Assembly: GCA_002050355.1 (NCBI GenBank)
Contig: MWYY01000046.1
Span: 1-39,215 of the forward strand
Length of the DNA: 39,215 nt
From: Acidobacteria bacterium 28-9
GTDB lineage: Bacteria; Acidobacteriota; Blastocatellia; Pyrinomonadales; Pyrinomonadaceae
Direction: 5' to 3'
This document shows, one piece after another, positions 32,624 through 39,215 of this stretch. Every line of letters starts with the position of its first letter. Positions within the stretch are counted from its first letter, which is position 1. The notes below the pieces were generated by a model. That model was not told the origin of the DNA. It saw only the letters and a list, made by a program, of their open reading frames with translations, and did no database searches. The translations under genes were made by a program, and so were the position numbers.

Positions 32624-33469
32624 TCAGAAAAGTGATTTTTGATTTTCCAGACTGCTTGCCTGAACTGTTTTTTGACCGAGCAATTCTCTTAATTTATTTA
32701 CACTCGCGGGCGCAAAGCCTTCGTAAAAATTGCTGAAATATACATAAATATCTTTGCTTTTCAGCTTTTCAATTTCCTCTCTCCACATTTGCAAATGCGT
32801 ATCCTGCGGGCGAACAACTCTGTCGAAAGTCATCAAATCGCGTTTGCCCATAAAACGAACGTAGGAAAAATCCGCCGTCGGTTTTTCAATTGCTTCAAAA
32901 ATTTTCTCGCGCGGAATCCAACTTCCTTCAACCAAACAGAGCGCGACTTTGTTTTTTTCGAGTTCTTCAAACGTCCAATCAATCAGCCATTGTCTATCCC
33001 GAAATTCAACGGCAAAACAAATGTTTGCGGGAAGTTCCGCCAAAAATTCACGCAGCGCCTGCGCGTTTTCTTTCGAGGCTTCAAAGTTTGGCGGAAGTTG
33101 AATTAAAACCGCGCCGAGTTTTTCTTTAAGAAGTAAAATCCTCGCGCAAAATTCTTCCAGAATCGGAAACGAGGGTTCGCGCAAACTGTATTCGTGCGTA
33201 ATCTCCTGCGGCATCTTCAAAGAAAAAGTAAAGTTTTCAGGCGTTTTTTTATACCAATTTTCAACACTGGAACTCGGCGGAATTGCATAAAATGTCGAAT
33301 CTACCTCGACAGTCTCGAAAATCTGCGAGTAACCCTCCAGCATCGCGCCCGAACGAGTTCCGCGCGGATAAAAAACCGTCTCGCCACCGGCTTTTGTCGT
33401 CCAATCATCATAATTCCAGCCCTGACAGCCAATTCTGGATTTTGAATTTTGGATTTTAGATTTTTTCAT
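32624..33469 (-). CDS. DUF72 (YecE-like) protein
   Basis: A 281-residue TIM-barrel-like DUF72 protein. The conserved start Gly-Cys-Gln-Gly-Trp-Asn-Tyr-Asp-Asp-Trp is followed by Phe-Glu-Thr-Val-Glu-Val-Asp-Ser-Thr-Phe-Tyr. Later come Phe-Ala-Val-Glu-Phe-Arg and Tyr-Val-Tyr-Phe-Ser-Asn-Phe-Tyr-Glu-Gly near the C-terminus. The function is unknown. Codons 2-13 (Lys-Lys-Ser-Lys-Ile-Gln-Asn-Ser-Lys-Ser) are made of 7-nt repeats that abut the ATG, so the N-terminus is repeat-derived or the true start is missing. No other ATG fits the family start. Confidence 0.85.
   Translation of the reverse strand: MKKSKIQNSKSRIGCQGWNYDDWTTKAGGETVFYPRGTRSGAMLEGYSQIFETVEVDSTFYAIPPSSSVENWYKKTPENFTFSLKMPQEITHEYSLREPSFPILEEFCARILLLKEKLGAVLIQLPPNFEASKENAQALREFLAELPANICFAVEFRDRQWLIDWTFEELEKNKVALCLVEGSWIPREKIFEAIEKPTADFSYVRFMGKRDLMTFDRVVRPQDTHLQMWREEIEKLKSKDIYVYFSNFYEGFAPASVNKLRELLGQKTVQASSLENQKSLF
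33432..33466. repeat. Heptamer array in the first codons of the DUF72 gene
   Basis: Plus-strand units ATTCTGG, ATTTTGA, ATTTTGG, ATTTTAG, ATTTTTT, then CAT (the minus-strand ATG, 33467-33469). On the coding strand the type is AAATCCA, as before truB. Confidence 0.9.
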
Positions 33470-33788
33470 ATCTGCGTTTATCTATGTTTATCTGTGGTCT
33501 AGGTTTCTCGAATTTTTTTTGTGTCTTTGCTGCCTTTCCCGATTATTTTATCACTTCGCGCGTAATCAAATTAATAATTTCTAAAGATTTTTGTTTGACT
33601 CCTAAAACTTTCCGGCTCGATTTTGTTGCAAGTTCGTCGTCATCCGTTCAAATTCGATGCGACGTATAACTTGCCCTTCGGTAAGGGAATAGCATTATTC
33701 TTTAATATATTTCAAAAGGCATTGCCTACAATTGAACAATCCCTTATTTTTGTTTTGCAACCGAATATCCTGTATATTTTCATAACTT
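33470..33788. other. 319-base gap between divergent DUF72 and NtrC-type genes
   Basis: Three 10-nt periods (TATCTGCGTT, TATCTATGTT, TATCTGTGGT) occupy 33469-33498. A small hairpin, CCCTT-CGGT-AAGGG, is at 33674-33687. The gap must carry two promoters, but none is convincing. No gene is visible. Confidence 0.45.
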
Positions 33789-35198
33789 ATGGCAAAGAAG
33801 GGTTCAATTTTAGTTTGCGACGACGAAGAGATAATGCGTGATGTGTTAGGCACTATTTTGACTAACGCGGGTTATAAAGTCGATTTAGCGAAAACCGGCG
33901 AAGAAGCGATTCAATCTTACGAAAAGAAAAGTTACGATGTCGTTTTAATGGACGTTTCAATGCCCGGAATAGGCGGACTGACTGCGCTTGAAGAAATTAT
34001 CAAAGTGGACGAAAACGCCGTAGTCTTGATGATTACGGCTTATGCCACTTTCGACACGGCAATTTCTGCCTGGGAAAAAGGCGCTAACGGAGTCGTCCGC
34101 AAGCCTTTTAAAAATGAGCAAATTGTCAATCTCGTCAGCCGAGGAATCAAAAAACGTCGTAATGAAGAAGAGCGCATCACTTTGCGCCAGGCGATGACGC
34201 GCTCGGTTAGCCGCGACGCGATAATCGGGCGTTCGGAAAAAATGGAAAGTGTTTTCCGGCTTGTCGAGCGAGTCGCTCCGGCTCGTTCGACCGTTTTGAT
34301 AACGGGCGAATCCGGAACAGGAAAAGAACTTGTCGCCAAATCCATACACGAATCTTCACAGCGTGCCGATAATCCTTTTGTTATTGTCAACTGTTCGAAT
34401 ATTCCGTCGGAATTGCTCGAATCCGAACTCTTCGGACATACGAAAGGCGCATTTACCGGCGCGGTCGCAGCGAAAAAAGGGCTTTTTGAAGTAGCCGACG
34501 GCGGCTCGATTTTCCTGGACGAAATCGGCGATTTACGTTTTGAAACGCAGGTTCGCTTGCTGCGCGTTATTCAGGAGCGCGTATTTACGCCGGTCGGCGA
34601 AACTTCTCCGACACAGGTTGATGTCAGAATCATCGCCGCGACAAACGTCGAACTCAAAGAAGCGGTCAAAAACGGAACTTTCCGCGAAGACCTCTATTAT
34701 CGCTTGTCTGTCGTGCCGATTGAACTTCCGTCGCTCCGCGAACGCCCCGAAGATATTCTGCCGCTCACGCAGCATTTTATCGGTAAGTATAATAAGGAAA
34801 ACGCGCGTGTAATTTCCGAAAATCTTTCACCGGAAGTATTGTCGCTATTAGAGAATTATTATTATCCGGGCAATGTCCGCGAACTTGAGAATATTATCGA
34901 AAGAGCCGTCGTCATTGCGCCGACCGATGAAATTACGATTGAGTGTTTGCGCCCCGAAGTCAGAAATCCTGAACTCGCGCGCCGAATCATACGAGACAGC
35001 GAAGGCGTCTCCGATGAAACCGACCTCGCGCGCGGCGTCAATTTTTACGATGAAGTTCGCCGCTTTGAAACGGATTTGATTCGCCGCTCGCTTGACCAAA
35101 CCGGCGGACATCAATCACGTGCCGCTCGATTATTAGGATTGAATGCAACAACGCTCAACTCCAAAATAAAAACTTACAACATCACTCCAAAAACCTAA
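33789..35198 (+). CDS. NtrC-family sigma-54-dependent response regulator
   Basis: A 469-residue activator. The receiver domain (about 5-120) has the acidic pair Asp11/Asp12, phosphoacceptor Asp55 in LMDVSMPG and Lys105. The AAA+ domain has Walker A GESGTGKE (173-180), the sigma-54-contacting GAFTGA loop (220-225) and GGSIFLDEIGDL as Walker B. A Fis-type helix-turn-helix ends the protein (about 430-465, RAARLLGLNATTLNSKIK). It should be phosphorylated by a sensor kinase, which is not in this window. A strong sigma-54 promoter lies downstream before the next gene and another occurs at 30.5 kb, so these are candidate targets. No Shine-Dalgarno is seen. Confidence 0.94.
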   Translation: MAKKGSILVCDDEEIMRDVLGTILTNAGYKVDLAKTGEEAIQSYEKKSYDVVLMDVSMPGIGGLTALEEIIKVDENAVVLMITAYATFDTAISAWEKGANGVVRKPFKNEQIVNLVSRGIKKRRNEEERITLRQAMTRSVSRDAIIGRSEKMESVFRLVERVAPARSTVLITGESGTGKELVAKSIHESSQRADNPFVIVNCSNIPSELLESELFGHTKGAFTGAVAAKKGLFEVADGGSIFLDEIGDLRFETQVRLLRVIQERVFTPVGETSPTQVDVRIIAATNVELKEAVKNGTFREDLYYRLSVVPIELPSLRERPEDILPLTQHFIGKYNKENARVISENLSPEVLSLLENYYYPGNVRELENIIERAVVIAPTDEITIECLRPEVRNPELARRIIRDSEGVSDETDLARGVNFYDEVRRFETDLIRRSLDQTGGHQSRAARLLGLNATTLNSKIKTYNITPKT

Positions 35199-35228
35199 AA
35201 GGATTTATCCGTAATTTTGTTTACATTA

Positions 35229-35242
35229 TTCAAAAATTTGAA
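35229..35242. promoter_or_regulatory. Candidate enhancer site for the sigma-54 activator
   Basis: TTCAAA-AA-TTTGAA lies about 110 nt upstream of the sigma-54 promoter, a usual enhancer distance. A second pair, TTATTCAA (35226-35233) and TTGAATAA (35271-35278), overlaps and extends it. The sequence is AT-rich, so chance is possible. Confidence 0.35.
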
Positions 35243-35339
35243 CGAATTTTGTTTTATATGTTTATTACACTTGAATAACGCCACGATTTTACCCATATAA
35301 AATCAACAAATTAGCTTTTATTCGGATAAAATAAATGCT

Positions 35340-35355
35340 TGGAACAATTGTTGCT
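35340..35355 (+). promoter_or_regulatory. Sigma-54 promoter of the TonB receptor gene
   Basis: TGGAACAATTGTTGCT matches the -24/-12 consensus TGGCACRNNNNTTGCW at all defined positions but one (A for C), with exact GG-N10-GC spacing (GG at 35341-35342, GC at 35353-35354). The expected start is near 35366, leaving a leader of about 53 nt that includes AAGGAG. Confidence 0.75.
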
Positions 35356-35418
35356 TCTATTTGTAGTACACTGGACCCAGATTATTAAAATCTTTCAAAA
35401 TATCAAGGAGAATTAGCT

Positions 35419-38400
35419 ATGTATGGATTGTTTGTAAAACGCATCGGTAAATCGCTTTTTAGCATGTTTGCCGTTTTTTGCGTAATGGTTTCCGTCTCAT
35501 CTGTGTTTGCACAGGTAACGGCAGGAAATTTACAGGGCATCATCACTGACCCTAACGGAGCGGTTGTCGCCGGAGCAACCGTTAGATTAACGAACCCAGA
35601 GTTCGGTTTTGTTAGAGAAGCTACTACTAACAGCGACGGAATTTATAATTTTAGCAGCTTGCAACCGAGTGAAAGTTATGTTTTAGAAGTAACCGGAACA
35701 GGTTTCGCTTCTGCCAGACAAGAGAAGGTTATCATTCGTATCGGCTCTCAAAATGCACAGGACGTGTCTTTGGGAATTGCCGGGTCGGAAAATATAGTTA
35801 CCGTAACGCAGGATGCGGCAGTCTTGGAAACACAACAAAATCAGTTGTCGCAAACTTATACGCCCAAACAATTAACGCAGTTGCCAATCAACGGCGGCGC
35901 AATTGAAACGTTTGCTTTGCTTACACCGGGCGTTGTTACGCCGGGCGATGCCGACTTTTCAAACGGTGTCGGTATTTCGGCAAACGGTAATCGCGGACGT
36001 TCAAACAACTTTCAAATTGACGGACAAGATAACAATGACAACTCCGTCGCCGGACCCAGCTTGAGCATTTCCAACGTGGATGCTATCGGCGAAGTTCAGG
36101 TTATCACCAACAACTTTTCCGCTGAATTCGGACGTAATTCGGGCGCGCAAATCAATGCCGTAACCCGAAGCGGTACTAATTCTGTTCATGGTTCGGTATT
36201 TACCTTTTTCCGAAATTCGGCGTTAAATACTACCAGTAATGCCGAAAAACGTCAGAAATCAGAATTGACGTTTTTGGCAGAGAACGGCTTGCCGGAATTT
36301 GCCGGATTGGCTTCGCGCAATAAAGACCCGTTCGGTTTTACCCGTATTGGCTTTTCCGCGGGCGGTCCGATTAAAAAAGACCGTGCATTTTTCTTCGTCA
36401 GCTATCAAGGTGACTATTTGCGCGGCGAGTTCGTTACTTCGGGAGCGGGCGGCAATGCTCTCACCTTTACGCGGGAAAGTGCTGCGCTCGCGGCAAGCTT
36501 ATTTCCGAATGCGGCAACAGCAGCGCTGACTTCGACCGCGGTCGGCGGTGGTCCGGGATTTGCTCAAGGCGTTGGTCAGGCTTTCATCGTCCCGGCTACG
36601 ATTGATACCGACGGCGACGGGTTGGTTGATTCTTTTGCCAACGACGGCGGCGCGTTTACTCAGGGGCTTTTTGTTTGCAGCGTTGAAGTCAGACCTTGCC
36701 CAGCGTCAAGCGTCGTAGCGCTTAACTTCGGTGAAGTTATTCGCGTTGTTCCAAATCGTTCGGGATCGGATCAATTCATCACGCGCGAAGATTTTAATAT
36801 TACCGATAAAGATTTGGTAAGCGTTCGCTACATTTTCGACGATTCGCGCAACCCGCTGGCAACCGGTGATTTTAGGGCAGGCGCGATTTTTGACGTTCCG
36901 TCGAGAAACAACAACCTTGGCGTAACTTATACGCGCAACATTTCTTCGAGATTTACCAACCAGGCAAGATTCAATTTTTCACGCTTGTTTGTCAGTTTCG
37001 GTGATACAAGCTCAAATCCGGGACCGCGTATTCAATTTGCAGGAACTCGCTCCTTAGCGCCCAGCACATTTTCACAGAGTTTCGGTTCGCCAAATAACTT
37101 ACCACAATCGAGAAAAGTTGACGTTTATCAGGTGCAGGACACCTTAATCTCAACTTTAGGCAACCATAATGTGAAATTTGGTTTAGATATTCGTCATCAG
37201 GCGGTAGAAAATTTCTTTTTGCCTAACCGCCTCGGAACATTTACCTTTAACGGAAGCACACCGACTTCAACTACAGCAAATGCGGCTTCAGGTTTTATTC
37301 CGACCGGAACTCCTTTCGTTACGGGAACCGGAGCAGCGCGCACCGGGTTTAGAGCTACCGCATTCGAAAACTTCCTGCTCGGCAGACCGCGCACAATTAA
37401 TTTTGCCCTTGGTAATCCGAACATTACAACAAAACAAGACGATTTCTTCTTTTTTGTGCAGGACGATTACCGAGTCAGACCTGATTTGACGCTTAACCTC
37501 GGCTTGCGTTACGAAATTTCAACCACGCCGTTTAATCCGATTATTGATAGTATTAACGATCGTGAATCAGACCCGGCGACGGCGATTTTTGATCCGAAGT
37601 TTCCGCTCGCGGATCGAACTGCGACAAGACTACCGATTGACAAAAATAATATTGCACCGCGTCTCGGATTTGCTTATACTCCGACCTTCCTGAAGAGCAT
37701 GAGCAACTTCTTTGAAAATCGTCAAACCGTTATTCGCGGCGGAGTCGGTATTTCGTATGACCCGAGTTTCTTCAATATTGTTTTGAACACGGTAACGGCT
37801 GCTCCGTTTGCGGCTTCGGGTACGTTTAATCAAACCCCGGGTGCTGCCGGTTCACTCGCTTTCCCGTCTTTGCCGACAACGACGGCACAACTTAACTTGA
37901 CGCCGGGAACAAACGGAGGCGACCCGCGTCTCTTTAATCAAACTCGTGTTTCACCTGATTTTCATAACCCATACAGCATCAATTACAATTTTGGTGTACA
38001 GCAAGAGTTGTTTAAGAATTCGGTGCTGGAAGTTCGCTATGTCGGAACATTGATTAGAGACCAATTTCAGACCATTAACGGTAATCCCTTGGTACGTACC
38101 TTAAATAATGCCGCGCAATGTTTAGGGTTAGATCCGGGTTCTTTCTCGAACGGCATCGTATCCGGCTCACCAGCCGCCTCGACTGCTTCAGCGTGTGGTA
38201 ACGGCGGTTTTAACAATTCCATTATTAACGGTGTTGCTACGACCGGTAACGGTCGAGTTGACCCGACTCTTGGCGTAACCCGCCTTCGTACCAATGGCGC
38301 AAACGGACGTTATGATTCGCTTCAAGTTCGTTATGACCAACGCTTCGGCAATTTCCTGGTCTTGAATGCGAATTACACCTTTGCCAAAACGCTTGACAAC

Positions 38401-39215
38401 GCTTCGGAAATCTTTGGAACCAACGGCGGTGGTCAGGGTAATGCTCTTTCACAACGCTTCTTCGATACTAATGAACGCGGTTTATCGGCTTTCCACCAAA
38501 AGCATAGCTTTACTACCAATTTTGTCGCAGAACTTCCGTTCTTCAGAGACCAAAGAGGTTTTATCGGCAAAGCGTTAGGTGGTTTTCAGATAAGCAGCGT
38601 CATTCGTCTCGGCTCGGGTCGTCCGTATACTCCAATTCAATTTTATGGTGATGATTTTGGCTTTGCAAGTGCATTTCTCGGGCAGGTCGGTCCGACGCGT
38701 CCGTTTGCCGGTAATCCAGACGCGCCAAAGGGAACCATTGCTTTCGGCTACGGCGCTGCTTGCGATATTTTCTTCGGCGGACCTGAATGTGATTATAATG
38801 GCGGTGCCGCAACTCCGGGCAGCTTCATTGTTTTCAACACGCTAAATGCCGGTTCAATCGGAACGGTTGTTGCAGATGCTGCGACTGCTCAACAGCAGGC
38901 TCAGTTGATTTACAACGATTTCCCGTTAAGCGCGGTATTCGGCTTACCTTTGAGTGGTTTTGAAGCGTTTAATTTCTTCAAAACTCCGTTTGGCGATGTG
39001 GGTAGAAACACCTTCTTCGGTAATAACTTCTACAACGTCAATCTTGCACTGGTTAAAACAACTAACATCACCGAACGATTCAGAATTGAGTTTCGCGCCG
39101 AGGCGCAAAACTTGTTTAACGAACGCAATTTCGGTGTTCCCGATGCTTTTACTGAAGATGCTTCAAACGGTCTCACCGTCAGCAGTTTTCAAAACCCTGG
39201 CTTTAACAGTGGTAG
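35419..39215 (+). CDS. Oar-like TonB-dependent receptor with carboxypeptidase-regulatory-like domain (3' end outside window)
   Basis: An open frame of 1265 codons to the window edge, still open. The ATG at 35419 follows AAGGAG (35405-35410). The signal peptide ends near residue 32 (VFAQ). A carboxypeptidase regulatory-like fold is at about 35-118 (GIITDPNGAVVAGATVRL). A TonB plug follows (about 140-260, with Phe-Gln-Ile-Asp-Gly-Gln-Asp-Asn-Asn and Phe-Ser-Ala-Glu-Phe-Gly-Arg), then a long beta-barrel. Such Oar-like receptors are expanded in Acidobacteriota and are thought to take up large substrates. A sigma-54 promoter drives it and the adjacent activator is the probable regulator. The ligand is unknown. 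Confidence 0.9.
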   Translation, partial: MYGLFVKRIGKSLFSMFAVFCVMVSVSSVFAQVTAGNLQGIITDPNGAVVAGATVRLTNPEFGFVREATTNSDGIYNFSSLQPSESYVLEVTGTGFASARQEKVIIRIGSQNAQDVSLGIAGSENIVTVTQDAAVLETQQNQLSQTYTPKQLTQLPINGGAIETFALLTPGVVTPGDADFSNGVGISANGNRGRSNNFQIDGQDNNDNSVAGPSLSISNVDAIGEVQVITNNFSAEFGRNSGAQINAVTRSGTNSVHGSVFTFFRNSALNTTSNAEKRQKSELTFLAENGLPEFAGLASRNKDPFGFTRIGFSAGGPIKKDRAFFFVSYQGDYLRGEFVTSGAGGNALTFTRESAALAASLFPNAATAALTSTAVGGGPGFAQGVGQAFIVPATIDTDGDGLVDSFANDGGAFTQGLFVCSVEVRPCPASSVVALNFGEVIRVVPNRSGSDQFITREDFNITDKDLVSVRYIFDDSRNPLATGDFRAGAIFDVPSRNNNLGVTYTRNISSRFTNQARFNFSRLFVSFGDTSSNPGPRIQFAGTRSLAPSTFSQSFGSPNNLPQSRKVDVYQVQDTLISTLGNHNVKFGLDIRHQAVENFFLPNRLGTFTFNGSTPTSTTANAASGFIPTGTPFVTGTGAARTGFRATAFENFLLGRPRTINFALGNPNITTKQDDFFFFVQDDYRVRPDLTLNLGLRYEISTTPFNPIIDSINDRESDPATAIFDPKFPLADRTATRLPIDKNNIAPRLGFAYTPTFLKSMSNFFENRQTVIRGGVGISYDPSFFNIVLNTVTAAPFAASGTFNQTPGAAGSLAFPSLPTTTAQLNLTPGTNGGDPRLFNQTRVSPDFHNPYSINYNFGVQQELFKNSVLEVRYVGTLIRDQFQTINGNPLVRTLNNAAQCLGLDPGSFSNGIVSGSPAASTASACGNGGFNNSIINGVATTGNGRVDPTLGVTRLRTNGANGRYDSLQVRYDQRFGNFLVLNANYTFAKTLDNASEIFGTNGGGQGNALSQRFFDTNERGLSAFHQKHSFTTNFVAELPFFRDQRGFIGKALGGFQISSVIRLGSGRPYTPIQFYGDDFGFASAFLGQVGPTRPFAGNPDAPKGTIAFGYGAACDIFFGGPECDYNGGAATPGSFIVFNTLNAGSIGTVVADAATAQQQAQLIYNDFPLSAVFGLPLSGFEAFNFFKTPFGDVGRNTFFGNNFYNVNLALVKTTNITERFRIEFRAEAQNLFNERNFGVPDAFTEDASNGLTVSSFQNPGFNSG

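Noticed and set aside
1..39215. tRNA or rRNA genes
   Set aside because: No T-loop or acceptor-stem pattern or rRNA-like segment was seen on either strand.

Overview
The window looks like a stretch of a moderately AT-rich, Gram-negative (LPS-bearing) chromosome, most likely from an Acidobacteriota member of the Blastocatellia/Pyrinomonadaceae type. The reasons are a giant Oar-like TonB receptor with an N-terminal carboxypeptidase-regulatory-like domain, a bamA-ompH-fabZ-lpxA envelope block, many gene starts without a Shine-Dalgarno sequence, and the general protein style. The phylum is inferred, not proven.

Region 1 (1-5.5 kb) carries three direct tandem duplications (units of 480, 828 and 641 bp). 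Each leaves one intact gene copy and one broken copy: an ECF sigma factor and its partner, a flavoprotein disulfide oxidoreductase, and the convergent ends of two glycosyltransferase-like genes. They are either real recent duplications or unmerged contig ends.

Region 2 (2.2-8.1 kb) is an arsenosugar-type cluster. The plus strand has a MerA/Lpd-like flavoprotein and a TIGR04282-type glycosyltransferase. Convergent to them is a tight minus-strand operon: CMD/AhpD-like protein, ArsS-type radical SAM enzyme, membrane fatty-acid-hydroxylase/sterol-desaturase protein and TIGR04283-type glycosyltransferase. A DinB C-terminal remnant sits at the head of the operon. No arsM is visible. A DegT/WbpE-like aminotransferase lies just upstream.

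Region 3 (9.6-18.3 kb) is proteostasis and outer-membrane biogenesis: an orphan DUF2281-type antitoxin plus clpC, then bamA, ompH/skp, fabZ, a small membrane protein and lpxA. lpxD and lpxB are absent from this block.

Region 4 (18.2-29.4 kb) is mixed housekeeping: recX, truB, an alpha/beta hydrolase, purL, a TlpA-like thioredoxin, a soluble PRC-MgtE_N-CBS protein, a zinc-ribbon/PH membrane protein, rfbB, pta and a DUF1232 protein. From 18.2 to 33.5 kb there are nine degenerate 7-nt-period arrays. Several abut start or stop codons exactly, and others lie inside truB, purL and the first codons of a DUF72 gene.

Region 5 (29.4-39.2 kb) has a secreted two-lobed protein, sppA, a DUF72 protein, an NtrC-type sigma-54 activator and an Oar-like TonB receptor that runs off the window. 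Near-consensus sigma-54 promoters (GG-N10-GC) precede the receptor gene and the secreted-protein gene, so the activator may control both. A 410-bp gap at 27.3-27.7 kb holds a sigma-70-like promoter followed by strong hairpins and no gene, which is a small-RNA candidate.
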